From contig NZ_JAAXPR010000002.1 in the NCBI RefSeq assembly GCF_012396585.1, forward strand, positions 142,732-206,731: a stretch of DNA of 64,000 bases, read 5' to 3'. This DNA is from Streptococcus ovuberis. GTDB taxonomy: Bacteria; Bacillota; Bacilli; Lactobacillales; Streptococcaceae. Below the pieces are notes generated by a model. The model was not told the DNA's origin. It saw nothing but the letters and a program-made list of their open reading frames with translations, and made no database searches. The translations under genes were made by a program, and so were the position numbers. Shown here piece after piece: positions 35,486 through 44,351 of the stretch (position 1 is the first letter of the stretch; each line of letters begins with the position of its first letter).

Positions 35486-36301
35486 CACCTAGCGCCTGAC
35501 ATCTATCACTATCAGCAATAGGTCAATCAACTCCTCAAGGCATTGCGACCTGAAAACAGGGCTTATTTTGACCAGTTGGAACAGTACATGATTTCCACAG
35601 CTTTGACCCATGATGAGGAAAAGCTCTATGAACAGATTTATACCATGGCGAGGGATTTACAGGAGGCGGAAAAAGACGGACTTACTGCGGAGGCGTTCTT
35701 TGGCACTCATCCCAAAGACATGGCCGATGATTTGCTGGCTAATAGCCCTAAAAACCCTTTGAGACGTCTCTTGGAATTTACGGTTGTCTTTATGGCTGTC
35801 GATCTTTTCTTGCCGTTTTTCAAAACAGGGCAACTGACAGTGGACATGGTAAAGGAACTCGTAACTGCTGGGCTTATGGTGGCCGGTCTAGCCTTTGTTT
35901 ATCGCCAACTGAAGAAAAAGTTCTATAAAACGCCGTTCAATCCTTATAGGAAAACAGTTTGGTACGGTCTGGTGTTTGGGATGCTTCTCCCTCGTTTGAC
36001 CGAGTACTTACCTGCTTCAGGTCTGCTCATAACCATTCCGAGTCCACTGGACAGTGTTGTTTTACTGGGCATCATTGTCTTTCTCGCTTACAAAGTCTGG
36101 CCGATGCCAAGCTATCGCCTCCTTATCTTGCCAGCCCTTGCGCTTTGGTTTGGCGGCTTCTTGGAACAATGGCAGAGCAGGGGAGTAGATGTCGGTATGT
36201 TGAGTAGCTTTTGGTTCAAAAGTTTACTGGTTTTGGCTACGATCGGTCTGTCCTTATCTACAATGATAAGAAAACAACGACAAGAACGCGGACTCGATTA
36301 G
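35472..36301 (+). pseudogene. DUF1129-like membrane protein with broken N terminus
   Basis: From about 35543 the frame reads a clean 250-aa protein (RPENRAYFDQLEQYM, then AFFGTHPKDMADDLL and four or more hydrophobic segments), like the DUF1129 protein at 53245. The proper start should be ATG 35472, which has GGAGG 7 bases upstream and overlaps padR, but it meets TAG after six codons. The frame that leads into the body reads APDIYHYQQ and then a TAG at 35519. So at least one frame shift and one stop separate the start from the body. Weak translation from TTG 35543 or ATG 35588 is possible. Confidence 0.65.
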
Positions 36302-36323
36302 AAGAGCTCCTATTTGAGAGATT

Positions 36324-36354
36324 AAGCCTTACCTTGCTAAGCAGGGTAAGGTTT
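36324..36354 (+). terminator. hairpin after the DUF1129-like gene
   Basis: A stem of up to 14 bp with wobbles (AAGCCTTACCTTGC with GCAGGGTAAGGTTT) and a TAA loop. It has no separate T-run and ends in the GTTT just before the extended -10 of the next gene. Confidence 0.5.
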
Positions 36355-36358
36355 GTGC

Positions 36359-36364
36359 TATAAT
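36359..36364 (+). promoter_or_regulatory. -10 element for the 55-aa gene operon
   Basis: Extended -10 TGCTATAAT (TATAAT at 36359-36364) with transcription expected from about 36371, immediately at the GGAGG site; the leader would be very short. Confidence 0.55.
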
Positions 36365-36384
36365 GAAAAAAGGAGGATAAGCGC

Positions 36385-36552
36385 ATGAAGACTAATGTGA
36401 TACTTGGCTTGGTATTTTTGATGTTTGCCTTTATTCTAGGGATCGTCGTCAAACCATGGTATTTAGGCGTGCCTTTCTTACTAAGTGGTTTATATTATAT
36501 GATAATATCTGTGACAATAGAAAAAGACAAGGAGGACAATCATGACATTTGA
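36385..36552 (+). CDS. small membrane protein, 55 aa
   Basis: Starts MKTNVILGLVFLMFAFILG. Two hydrophobic stretches (residues 4-21 and 29-44) flank a short KPWYLGVP turn, and the end is charged. A perfect AGGAGG stands 8 bases before ATG 36385. It overlaps the DUF2829 gene by 11 bases, and its last codons contain that gene's ribosome site. Function unknown. Confidence 0.7.
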   Translation: MKTNVILGLVFLMFAFILGIVVKPWYLGVPFLLSGLYYMIISVTIEKDKEDNHDI

Positions 36553-36778
36553 AGAGATTTTACCGGGGCTAAAGGTCAAGAAGAAATACGTTCGTACAGG
36601 CTGGGGTGGGGCTGAAAATTATGTCCAGCTCTTTGACACCATCGAGGTCAACGGACAAAAGCTGGAAGCAACGCCCTACTTTCTCATCAATGTGACAGGT
36701 GAGGGAGAAGGGTTCTCCATGTGGAGCCCGACACCGTGCGATGTGCTGGCGACAGATTGGGTAGAAGTCCATGACTAA
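36542..36778 (+). CDS. DUF2829-family protein (Tad2-like)
   Basis: A 78-aa protein that begins TFEEILPGLKVKKKYVRTGWGG and ends FSMWSPTPCDVLATDWVEV. The pattern of F-E-x-L-P at the start, a basic GW turn and W-x-P-x-x-D-x-L-A-x-D-W at the end is that of DUF2829. Phage members of this family (Tad2) bind the cyclic ADP-ribose signal of Thoeris defence; housekeeping members also occur in genomes. AAGGAGG lies 5 bases before the ATG. It overlaps the SDR gene by 8 bases and no phage genes lie nearby. Confidence 0.8.
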   Translation: MTFEEILPGLKVKKKYVRTGWGGAENYVQLFDTIEVNGQKLEATPYFLINVTGEGEGFSMWSPTPCDVLATDWVEVHD

Positions 36779-37469
36779 AACAGTCCTCGTCACAGGCGTC
36801 TCCTCAGGCATTGGTTTGTCTCAAGCTCAGCTATTTTTAGAAAATGGCTGGACAGTTTATGGGGTGGACTGTGCTCTTGCTCCTGACTTGCAGGGAGACT
36901 TTCATTTTTTGCGGCTGGATCTGACTGGTGATGTGACAGGAGTTGTGGAATTTTGTCCCTACCCAGATGTGTTGTGCCTGACAGCGGGGGTCTTGGACGA
37001 TTATAAGCCTCATCTGGAGACGACGGAGGCGGACATGGCGCGGATTTTTGCGGTTAATTTTTTCAGCGTGACACGGCTGGTCAGTCTCTATCTGCCTCAG
37101 ATGGTGGCGAGGCAGTCAGGGATCATCATCACTATGTGTTCCATCGCGAGCTTTCTAGCAGGGGGTGGTGGTTCTGCCTATACGGCTAGCAAGCACGCCC
37201 TCGCAGGCTTTACCAAACAGCTGGCTCTGGACTACGCTCGGGATGGGGTTCAGGTCTTTGGTATTGCCCCAGGAGCGGTGCAGACAGCCATGACGCAGTC
37301 TGATTTTGAACCAGGAGGTCTGGCTAGCTGGGTCGCCGATCAGACCCCTATCGGTCGCTATACCCAACCTCTGGAAATCGCAGAGCTGACCCTCTTTCTA
37401 GCGTCAGGCAAGGCCGGCTCTTTGCAAGGGGAAATCATCAAGATAGACGGCGGATGGAGTTTGAAGTGA
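36771..37469 (+). CDS. short-chain dehydrogenase/reductase (FabG-like)
   Basis: A 232-aa NAD(P)-dependent SDR. The cofactor motif is TGVSSGIGLSQ (residues 8-18), the catalytic tyrosine and lysine are in YTASKHALAG near residue 141, and the catalytic serine is in MCSIASF. IAPGAVQTAMT follows. In streptococcal genomes it is usually named 3-oxoacyl-ACP reductase family, but the fatty-acid FabG lies in the fab cluster, so the substrate here is unknown. It overlaps the DUF2829 gene. Confidence 0.9.
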   Translation: MTKTVLVTGVSSGIGLSQAQLFLENGWTVYGVDCALAPDLQGDFHFLRLDLTGDVTGVVEFCPYPDVLCLTAGVLDDYKPHLETTEADMARIFAVNFFSVTRLVSLYLPQMVARQSGIIITMCSIASFLAGGGGSAYTASKHALAGFTKQLALDYARDGVQVFGIAPGAVQTAMTQSDFEPGGLASWVADQTPIGRYTQPLEIAELTLFLASGKAGSLQGEIIKIDGGWSLK

Positions 37470-37470
37470 T

Positions 37471-37998
37471 ATGGTGGAAAGAATCCGATTATTTTTAGAT
37501 AGGCATCCCTGGATAGATTTTTTGTTGAATTTTGTGGTGACAATTGGTGTAGGGTCTCTATTCTATTTTCTAATTGCAACTGCAAATTCTTCGCTAAACC
37601 TTTTTCTATGGTTGGAAGCAGTGGTTGCGATTTTGTGGATTTGGTTCAATATGATTAGGCCTTCCAAAAAAGAACGAGAAAGAGAATGGGTAGTCTTATT
37701 TGACATTCTTCGTTGGCTTACTGGTCTAAACTTATTATTTTGGGCAGTGATTGGCATAAAAGTCAAAGGTAAGGTGCTTTCGCCTGCCTTATGGCAAATG
37801 CCCCGTGAGGAAGCTTTGCTAATTATCATTTTGGGTGTCGCTCTGTCTGTATGTTGGCAGCTACTTTATTATTTCGCCAAACGATACAGGTGGGGGGAGC
37901 CAACATCTCTTCAGTCGGATACGTCAGAGGCTTATCCGCAATCAGTTGCAGTGTCTGAATCATCCTCGAAGAAGAAAACGAAGAGAAAGAAAAAATGA
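37471..37998 (+). CDS. membrane protein of unknown function, 175 aa
   Basis: Four hydrophobic segments (residues about 16-38, 42-62, 82-100, 112-135) and a serine-rich C-terminal tail ending in KKKTKRKKK. It starts 1 base after the SDR stop, with GGAG rather far upstream (13 bases), so it is probably coupled. I do not recognise the family. Its stop overlaps the ATG of a truncated oxidoreductase gene. Confidence 0.65.
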   Translation: MVERIRLFLDRHPWIDFLLNFVVTIGVGSLFYFLIATANSSLNLFLWLEAVVAILWIWFNMIRPSKKEREREWVVLFDILRWLTGLNLLFWAVIGIKVKGKVLSPALWQMPREEALLIIILGVALSVCWQLLYYFAKRYRWGEPTSLQSDTSEAYPQSVAVSESSSKKKTKRKKK

Positions 37999-38111
37999 AA
38001 CTAGCCTTACTCGATACAGGCATGATTGTCTGAGATGCTTTACCTGTGTTACAAGTGATTGCTGGGATTGAGCTTGTAGCTATCCTGCCTATGGAAGGGA
38101 ATTTGAAATGA
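37995..38111 (+). pseudogene. truncated Gfo/Idh/MocA oxidoreductase
   Basis: Reads MKLALLDTGMIV, a TGA, then DALPVLQVIAGIELVAILP. This parallels the start of the intact gene at 46941 (MKLGLLGTGMIVKEVLP). It is broken by one stop, lacks the second glycine of the Rossmann loop and ends after about 33 codons where the DUF3977 gene begins. It is a relic of a paralogue. Confidence 0.85.
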
Positions 38112-38347
38112 CCAAATATCTTGAAATTGGATTCGGCAACCGTTGGTTCATGAGGACAGAGTTTGAGGCAAGCGATGGCACAGAGCATGAGGTGAAAGGA
38201 TGGGTCAGACCCATAGCACCTCAGTCTATTTACCTTCGTTTTTGGATTGGCTCCCGTGTCTTTATTTGGGATAGTAAAGATGGGATAAAATGCGGTCTAA
38301 AGTCGCGTAACTCTCTAAAGTTCATCTTAGGTATTCGCTCCAGGTAA
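38108..38347 (+). CDS. DUF3977-family protein, copy 1
   Basis: A 79-aa protein beginning MTKYLEIGFGNRWFMRTEF, followed by GWVRPIAPQSIYLRFWIG and VFIWDSKDGIK, the pattern of DUF3977. It appears complete, with a longer basic tail than usual (SRNSLKFILGIRSR). GGAAGGG lies 9 bases before the ATG. Function unknown. A second copy starts at 38774. Confidence 0.8.
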   Translation: MTKYLEIGFGNRWFMRTEFEASDGTEHEVKGWVRPIAPQSIYLRFWIGSRVFIWDSKDGIKCGLKSRNSLKFILGIRSR

Positions 38348-38441
38348 AATGAGCTACCCCTAGAGTAACCTTATCAGCCCTTTTGATGAGGTATTTTTAT
38401 TTTGTTTTTGATGAATTGCTAGTAGAAGAAAGGAGACATCG

Positions 38442-38625
38442 ATGCCTGATAAAAAGCGTGTATAGCCTAGCAACAGTTTATGTTGCGGTGGTGTTATTGA
38501 GTTTCATCTATAATTTCCATGTCAGAGGGAATGCCTACTAGGATAGTGGGCTTATTGTGGCTGAGCTTCCTTTCTTGCTAGTATTAGTCGCTATTTCGAG
38601 TCGGTATGTTTTGAAATACCAATAA
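38442..38625 (+). pseudogene. broken small membrane protein
   Basis: AGGAG precedes ATG 38442, but the frame stops after seven codons. The next frame reads SVYSLATVYVAVVLLSFIYN, a TAG, then VAELPFLLVLVAISSRYVL and TAA: two membrane helices broken by a shift and a stop. The following bases to 38760 hold another short hydrophobic relic (LLLSIIVFSLVLNL). Confidence 0.6.
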
Positions 38626-38773
38626 AGAATGGCCTTGCCGAGCGAAGCTTCTCCTAAGCATCATTGTTTTTTCACTGGTTTTAAACCTTTAGTGCTGACT
38701 CTTTTTTTCGCCTCTGGGAAACCCCAGTCCATGAAGGGCGAGATTGTATGAATTGGTGACAGTTTGGGGTGAA

Positions 38774-38968
38774 ATGACCAAATATCTTGAAATTGGATTC
38801 GGCAACCGTTGGTTCATGAGGACAGCGTTTGAGGCTGACAATGGCACAGAGCATGAGGTAAAAGGCTGGGTCAGACCTATAGTACCTCTAGTTTTATTTG
38901 CAGGTATTTTAAATATTATAGTAATTGTTGCTTGTATGTATCCGTGTTGGCTAGATTGTTCCCTGTAG
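38774..38968 (+). CDS. DUF3977-family protein, copy 2, altered C terminus
   Basis: The first 40 or so residues match copy 1 closely (MTKYLEIGFGNRWFMRTAF), and the DNA of both copies is about 90% alike over 115 bases. After GWVRPIVP the sequence changes to a hydrophobic stretch, LVLFAGILNIIVIVACMYP, and stops at 64 aa, so the second half of the domain is missing. It looks like a partial duplicate joined to another small membrane gene. It may be non-functional. Confidence 0.6.
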   Translation: MTKYLEIGFGNRWFMRTAFEADNGTEHEVKGWVRPIVPLVLFAGILNIIVIVACMYPCWLDCSL

Positions 38969-39004
38969 GCAGTGACCTCATCCTACCCTTCTTGTCCTTT
39001 GTGG

Positions 39005-39010
39005 TATAAT
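39005..39010 (+). promoter_or_regulatory. -10 element of the 559-aa gene
   Basis: TATAAT preceded by TGTGG; no convincing -35. GTGGAGG stands upstream of ATG 39040. Confidence 0.5.
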
Positions 39011-39039
39011 AGAGAAAACGAAAAGTGGAGGTAGATAGG

Positions 39040-40719
39040 ATGAAAAAGATACTCAAAAACGTTCTAATCTTTTTGTGGATTATCTTGATGGGTGTGAGTT
39101 ATTGGCTCTTTTTGCCACCTCTAAATCCGTTAAGTCCTGGTTTTTGGATGTTTGTGTTGGAAGGACTGGGATTAGCCTTTGTGGCTCTCCTTATTTTGGC
39201 CATGGTTGAGTCGATTGGTACAGCATCGTCCAATCATAAGGGCTTACGAGGACGTAAGGAAGTGACACCGACGTCAACCGTTTATAACAAGCCATTGACT
39301 TGGATCGGAAGTAGTGCCTTGGTGTTAGTTCTCCTGTTAATTGGACTGAATTTCTTCAATTCACGGATTTTTCGTGCCAAGAGCTATGCCAACGTGATTA
39401 CGGTCAAGGAAGCTGATTTTACAGAGGATTTTCCAGAAACAGACATTTCGACCTTGGCTTTGCTGGATCGCGCTTCCGCTAAAAAAATTGGAGATACCTA
39501 TTTAGGAACAATTGATAAGGTGTCACAGTTTGGAATTTCAGATGATTATCGTCAGATTGCCATTGGAAAACAGCCTTATCGTGTATCTCCCTTGGAGTAT
39601 AAAAACTTTTGGAAATGGCTCTCCAATCGGACAGAAGGGATTAGCTACTATGTGAAGGTGAATCAGACTACAGGTAAAGCAGAACTCGTTAAATTAAGCA
39701 AGGCTATGAAGTATTCGGATTCAGAATATGCTTTTCGTGATACCATGCGTTATCTGCGTTTTAAATATCCCTTCACTCTTTTCGGCGATCCCTCTTTTGA
39801 AGTAGATGATGAGGGCAACCCTTACTACGTAGCAACTATTTATCAGCCAAAATTTATGTTGTCGTCCAAGGATCCAGTAGGGGTTATCCTATTAGATGCA
39901 GTTACAGGTGACACCAAGGAATATGACTTGGAAAATACCCCCGAATGGGTGGATCGTGTCTTCTCCGCTAATAATGTGCTGACGCGGGTTGATGATTACT
40001 ACACCTATCAAGACGGCTTTTGGAACACGGTCTTTAGTCAGACCGGTGTCAAACAGACAACAGACAGTTACAACTATATTTCTATTGGCTCAGATATCTA
40101 CCTTTACACAGGGATTACCTCAGCGACTGCTGATTCATCCAATTTAGGTTTCATTTTGGTGAATATGCGGACTCGCCAAGTCACCAATTATAAATTGGCG
40201 TCAGCTACTGAAACCGCTGCTCAGGAATCTGCAGAAGGAGAAGTGCAAGAAAAGGGTTACGATGCTACAGCGCCAACCCTAGTCAAATTAGATGGCAAGG
40301 CTTATTACCTCGTATCCCTTAAGGATGATGCCGGCCTTGTCAAATCCTACGCCCTAGTGGATGCGGAAGATTACCAGCAAGTGACGGTCAATAATGACAT
40401 CGAAAAGTTGATTTCTCAATTTACCGATAGGGACACCTCGGCCTTATCTGGTGCCTCTGGCACAGCTTCTGGTAAGGCAACCAATGAATTGCAAATGATC
40501 TCAGGTACTGTAGAAGCTCTTGCCAGCCAGATGATTTCAGGTTCGACTGTCTACTACATTTCGTCAGCCGGAGAGATTTATAAGGTTAAGGCAACAGAAG
40601 GGACCACAGACCAACTTCCATTCTTAAAGGTAGGCGACAGTTTTACTGGTCAACTTGGAAAAGACCAATACTTGAAGAACTTTGAAATTGTGGTAGAAAA
40701 AAAGGAAACCACAGAGTAG
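39040..40719 (+). CDS. large membrane-anchored protein of unknown function
   Basis: A 559-aa protein. Three hydrophobic segments occupy residues 5-27, 35-56 and about 90-110. The rest (from about 120) is a soluble, probably extracellular part with beta-rich, repeat-like segments (DAVTGDTKEYDLE; VNMRTRQVTNYKL) and an S/T/A-rich linker near 470-490. I start at ATG 39040 on the ribosome site; an upstream GTG/ATG frame is possible. I do not recognise the family. It is flanked by its own -10 and a bidirectional terminator. Confidence 0.75.
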   Translation: MKKILKNVLIFLWIILMGVSYWLFLPPLNPLSPGFWMFVLEGLGLAFVALLILAMVESIGTASSNHKGLRGRKEVTPTSTVYNKPLTWIGSSALVLVLLLIGLNFFNSRIFRAKSYANVITVKEADFTEDFPETDISTLALLDRASAKKIGDTYLGTIDKVSQFGISDDYRQIAIGKQPYRVSPLEYKNFWKWLSNRTEGISYYVKVNQTTGKAELVKLSKAMKYSDSEYAFRDTMRYLRFKYPFTLFGDPSFEVDDEGNPYYVATIYQPKFMLSSKDPVGVILLDAVTGDTKEYDLENTPEWVDRVFSANNVLTRVDDYYTYQDGFWNTVFSQTGVKQTTDSYNYISIGSDIYLYTGITSATADSSNLGFILVNMRTRQVTNYKLASATETAAQESAEGEVQEKGYDATAPTLVKLDGKAYYLVSLKDDAGLVKSYALVDAEDYQQVTVNNDIEKLISQFTDRDTSALSGASGTASGKATNELQMISGTVEALASQMISGSTVYYISSAGEIYKVKATEGTTDQLPFLKVGDSFTGQLGKDQYLKNFEIVVEKKETTE

Positions 40720-40750
40720 TTCCTTTCTCAAATCTCCGTCCTTGGGATAC

Positions 40751-40783
40751 AAAAAGTCTGAGAAGTTTGTTCTCAGACTTTTT
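40751..40783. terminator. bidirectional terminator
   Basis: A 14-bp perfect stem, AAAAAGTCTGAGAA with TTCTCAGACTTTTT, and a 5-base loop. It ends both the 559-aa gene and the reverse-strand response regulator gene, whose stop codon overlaps its edge. Confidence 0.88.
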
Positions 40784-41378
40784 AAATCCAGCCATTTTCC
40801 TGTGCAACTTTTACCGCCTCAGTCCGATTATCAGCAGCCAACTTGCCGAGGATATTGGTCACATAGTTGCGGACCGTTCCTTCGGACAGAAAAAGTTTCT
40901 GTGCAATTTCCTTGTTGGACAAGCCTTGGGCAATCAAGCTGAGTAACTTGCTTTCTTGCTCGGTCAGCGGATTGGGGTGATGGAGGACACCCTCCATCAG
41001 TTCAGGCGAGTATTCCTTTTGACCGTCTAGGACCTTATGGATAGTGGCCATTAATTCTGAAATAGAGCGCTCCTTAAGCACATAGGCATCGACGCCAAGT
41101 TTAATGGCTCGTTCAAAATAACCCGGACGCTTAAAGGTAGTCACAATGATCACTTTAATAGTCTGACTAGCCCGCACCCATTCCAAGACATCAAGGCCTG
41201 TCTTTTCTGGCATTTCAACATCTAAAATGGCCACATCGACAGTTTTCTTTTGCAACAGTTCTATCGCTTCTGCACCATTACTGGCTTGAAAAATCTCATC
41301 GACATCCTCTTCCATCAGTAACAGTTGGCACATGGCATCGCGCAACATGGATTGATCTTCAGCAACTAAAAGTTTCAT
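40782..41378 (-). CDS. NarL/LuxR-family response regulator
   Basis: A 198-aa regulator. The receiver has EDQS at the acidic pocket, phosphoacceptor in [13 protein letters not shown] near residue 54, and a conserved lysine in YVLKERS. The LuxR-type helix-turn-helix is [17 protein letters not shown] to [14 protein letters not shown], residues 132-185. It overlaps the kinase gene by ATGA. With the ABC-2 transporter genes upstream it resembles the B. subtilis DesKR or YvfTU arrangement. Confidence 0.93.
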   Translation of the reverse strand: MKLLVAEDQSMLRDAMCQLLLMEEDVDEIFQASNGAEAIELLQKKTVDVAILDVEMPEKTGLDVLEWVRASQTIKVIIVTTFKRPGYFERAIKLGVDAYVLKERSISELMATIHKVLDGQKEYSPELMEGVLHHPNPLTEQESKLLSLIAQGLSNKEIAQKLFLSEGTVRNYVTNILGKLAADNRTEAVKVAQENGWI

Positions 41379-42472
41379 AGTGAAGTACTCCCTTCTTCTA
41401 AGATGACACGGATATGGGTCGGCTGACCCTGGGAGACGATCTCAACCGTCCCCTTAACTAACTGCAGACGCTCTCGGATAGAATGCAATTCCTGACCTGT
41501 TAACTGAGCAAAACCACAGCCATCATCGATCACCTCAATCACAAGCCCTTTTTCGCGATAGAGCTGAATCTGACAAGAGCTGGCGTCTGCATGCTTGATG
41601 ATATTGGTTGCCAACTCCCGTAAAATCATGGTCATGGTGGACTGGATGACTGGCGATAACTGGTCGGTTATCAGGTCATTGGCAACCGTCAAGGTCACAC
41701 CAGACAAGGCAAACATTTCCTGGATGGCTGACAACTCTTCAGTCACCGTCCTAAATTTGAGGTTGTTGATGAGCTCACGGACCTCCTTCATGGAAGTTTT
41801 ACTGATTTGGTTGATGTCTTGAAGTTCCTTTTGCACAGCTGTTAGGTTTTCCTTATCCAGCTGTTTTAAAGCGAGCTCTGTTTTGACACTAAGCATGGCA
41901 AAGGTATGCCCTAGCGTATCGTGCAAATCACGACCGATACGGTTGCGCTCGTTTTCAGCAGCAAGGAGATTGATGGTTTCATTTTGCTTGTAGAGTTCCT
42001 GTTTCATTTCTTCTTCCACTTGACTTTGGTGTTGCGTAAAATACATAGCCAAGATAAAGATAGGGATAAGGATGACCATAATCTGGACACTAGGATTATC
42101 GGATCTCAAAAGACCATTGGCAACAACATAAGCCATCCCCATCAGAAATGAAATAAAGCGATAACTTTTTACTCCGTCTCCAAATCGCCAGACTAAGAGG
42201 TTGACGAGAAAGAAGAAAAACCACATCATGGAGCCTTCGATAAAGCAGGACATCCAAACGATATAGCTTAACAGGTAAAACCAAAGACAGGCGATGGTTT
42301 TTCGATAATCATTTTTGATATGGATAATTGCCATGTAAGCAATGGCAAACATCAGAGATGGAATAAGGGTCCAGATTGGATAGCCAAACCATAAGACCCC
42401 ACCTAGTGGAAAAACCATAAAGATCAGCCCTACATAGTAGAGCGGATCTCCTTTTTCAAAGGCTCGAAACAT
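41375..42472 (-). CDS. sensor histidine kinase (DesK/NreB-like)
   Basis: A 365-aa kinase of the HisKA_3 type. Four to six hydrophobic segments lie in residues 12-145, then a coiled coil, the phosphoacceptor [15 protein letters not shown] near residue 185, and a short ATPase domain with [15 protein letters not shown] and VIDDGCGF. Such kinases often sense membrane stress or antimicrobial peptides. The stop of the permease gene and this start share bases (TAATG). Confidence 0.92.
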   Translation of the reverse strand: MFRAFEKGDPLYYVGLIFMVFPLGGVLWFGYPIWTLIPSLMFAIAYMAIIHIKNDYRKTIACLWFYLLSYIVWMSCFIEGSMMWFFFFLVNLLVWRFGDGVKSYRFISFLMGMAYVVANGLLRSDNPSVQIMVILIPIFILAMYFTQHQSQVEEEMKQELYKQNETINLLAAENERNRIGRDLHDTLGHTFAMLSVKTELALKQLDKENLTAVQKELQDINQISKTSMKEVRELINNLKFRTVTEELSAIQEMFALSGVTLTVANDLITDQLSPVIQSTMTMILRELATNIIKHADASSCQIQLYREKGLVIEVIDDGCGFAQLTGQELHSIRERLQLVKGTVEIVSQGQPTHIRVILEEGSTSL

Positions 42473-43203
42473 TAGTTTACCTCAGTTTTATTTTTAATCA
42501 TCAGTGCAATACCTGTTATTATTATAGCATAGGCGATGATACTGAGGAAGGATTTCCACAAGACATCACCAGTTGCTGCGAATTGGACTACTAGCTGGTT
42601 GACATGATAGATTGGTGTCCATTTGGAAATAGTCTGCATCCAGTCTGGAAAGGTCTCAATCGGCATCCAAGACCCACCGATAATCGCAAGTCCAAGAAAG
42701 GCGATATTAGCCACGATGGACATGGTCTGTGTGGATGGAATCTGAGCGATCAGAAGACCAAAGGAGAGAAAAATTAAACTTCCAAATAGGAGCAGACCGA
42801 CAGACCCAATCCAGCGTTCAGCAGGCATGGTCACATCGCGGAAAAAAGCACCAATTAAAAAGGTCACAAGGATTGAAATGGTGAAATTCAAGAGGACACG
42901 GGCAATTTTAGACAGGTAATATTTCCAGATAGGAAGGCTAGAATGTTCAATATAAGTCAGCCAGTTTTCCCTCTGATCTTCAACTAACATAAAAGGGAAG
43001 GTAAAAAAGCCAAAACTAGACATGGAGAAGGCGGTCATGGTTAGCATGAAGGACTGGACAATAGCTCTTTGCCCCTCAGGACTATTAGACATTGGCATGC
43101 CAGAGTAGAAAAGAAAGAAACCAACAGGCATCCCAATTGCCATGATAAAGTTAGGCCATTCTCGCCAAGTTTTTATCCATTCGATTCTTAATAAGGCTTT
43201 CAT
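42472..43203 (-). CDS. ABC-2 type transporter permease
   Basis: A 243-aa protein with six hydrophobic segments, typical of ABC-2 permeases (residues 18-40, 55-80, 100-125, 135-160, 165-185, 215-235). The middle has GGSWMPIETFPDWMQ, a common turn of this family. It is paired with the ATPase gene just upstream (ATGA overlap). The substrate is unknown; antimicrobial or lipid export is usual for this operon type. Confidence 0.9.
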   Translation of the reverse strand: MKALLRIEWIKTWREWPNFIMAIGMPVGFFLFYSGMPMSNSPEGQRAIVQSFMLTMTAFSMSSFGFFTFPFMLVEDQRENWLTYIEHSSLPIWKYYLSKIARVLLNFTISILVTFLIGAFFRDVTMPAERWIGSVGLLLFGSLIFLSFGLLIAQIPSTQTMSIVANIAFLGLAIIGGSWMPIETFPDWMQTISKWTPIYHVNQLVVQFAATGDVLWKSFLSIIAYAIIITGIALMIKNKTEVN

Positions 43204-44087
43204 TGTTCGTCCTCCTGTGTCTTGTCAAATAGGGTATGGAGCAAGGTTTTATTTTGGACCTCAATATCAGTAATTCTACAACCATGCTCTTGCAAAATAT
43301 CCCATAACTTATCAATGTCCTTTGTCATAAAGCGAATAACATCGGTTTTGATTTCGACATCATAAAGGATTGGTAATTCTCGAACGACATCTAGGTAGTC
43401 TTTTGACAAGGTCACTTCCTTTTCATTGTCTTCCCGCCGCATGGCAAATGGTGTCGTGTCTTTCAAAAGTTTCCCCTGATGCAGGACCAAAATCCGCTCT
43501 GCGGTATGCTCGACTTCTTCAATATAGTGCGAAGAATAAATAATGGTACGACCTGCTGATTTAAGCTGGGAGATGATTTCCCAAAACCGCTGACGCGTCG
43601 AGGTATCCATCCCTGCTGTCGGTTCATCTAAAAAGATAATGCTAGGTTGCCCAATCAAGCAAAGAACAAAAGACAATAGCCGCTTTTGACCACCAGACAA
43701 CTTGTCTGCCAACTGCTTTTTCTGTTCCGGAGAAAACTGTAAATAAGCGTCAATCACACCATCTGACAAGTGCTGATGAGCAATCGACTTGAAAAAATCT
43801 AGCAATTCTTGCACCTTGAGATTACCGGGCACCCGATTTTCCTGAGACAAAACTGCCATTTTTGTCCGAAGTTCAGGATGCCGAACAGGTAAACCTTGGA
43901 TGGTGATTGTGCCTTGACTAGCCAATTTATCTCCCAGTAAACAAGACATCAAAGTCGTTTTCCCAGCTCCGTTTGGGCCAATTAAAGCGATACAATCTCC
44001 TTGATAAATGTCAAAGCTAATATCTGATAAAATGGACTTACCTTTGATAGTCTTGCTAAGACTACTCACTTCAATGACTTTGGTCAT
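43200..44087 (-). CDS. ABC transporter ATP-binding protein
   Basis: A 295-aa ATPase. Walker A is GPNGAGKTT near residue 38, the signature LSGGQKRLL near residue 134, Walker B SIIFLDEPTAGMD near residue 155, and the switch histidine is in SSHYIEEVE. The last 80 residues form the regulatory tail often seen in export ATPases of the DrrA/CcmA kind. It overlaps the 70-aa gene by 17 bases. Confidence 0.93.
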   Translation of the reverse strand: MTKVIEVSSLSKTIKGKSILSDISFDIYQGDCIALIGPNGAGKTTLMSCLLGDKLASQGTITIQGLPVRHPELRTKMAVLSQENRVPGNLKVQELLDFFKSIAHQHLSDGVIDAYLQFSPEQKKQLADKLSGGQKRLLSFVLCLIGQPSIIFLDEPTAGMDTSTRQRFWEIISQLKSAGRTIIYSSHYIEEVEHTAERILVLHQGKLLKDTTPFAMRREDNEKEVTLSKDYLDVVRELPILYDVEIKTDVIRFMTKDIDKLWDILQEHGCRITDIEVQNKTLLHTLFDKTQEDEQ

Positions 44088-44283
44088 AGCGAGTCCCCCT
44101 TCTTTCTTCTAGCCAGTTTACAACCAGCGGAACTAACTCATAGATGGCAAACAGGACAAAGCCGATAGTTCCGAGTAACCATACTAAAGGCTGTGCGAGG
44201 CTCATTTCTTGATGTTCAACAACTAAACGAATGATGTTTCCGGTGATGATAAGGATGATAACCCATATAATATATTTTTTCAT
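44071..44283 (-). CDS. small membrane protein of the ABC/two-component operon
   Basis: A 70-aa protein with two hydrophobic stretches (residues 4-21 and 30-55; VWLLGTIGFVLFAIYELV) and a charged end (LEERRGTRYDQSH). It is the first gene of the operon and overlaps the ATPase gene. It resembles the small PLD-N-type membrane proteins found with such transporters, but I cannot name it. AAAGGAC before its ATG is a moderate ribosome site. Confidence 0.7.
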   Translation of the reverse strand: MKKYIIWVIILIITGNIIRLVVEHQEMSLAQPLVWLLGTIGFVLFAIYELVPLVVNWLEERRGTRYDQSH

Positions 44284-44351
44284 GTGGCTGTTGTCCTTTC
44301 TTTTCGATAAGTCTAGGATACTCCTTTGCTCGCCTTAGTGGCAGTTCCAGA

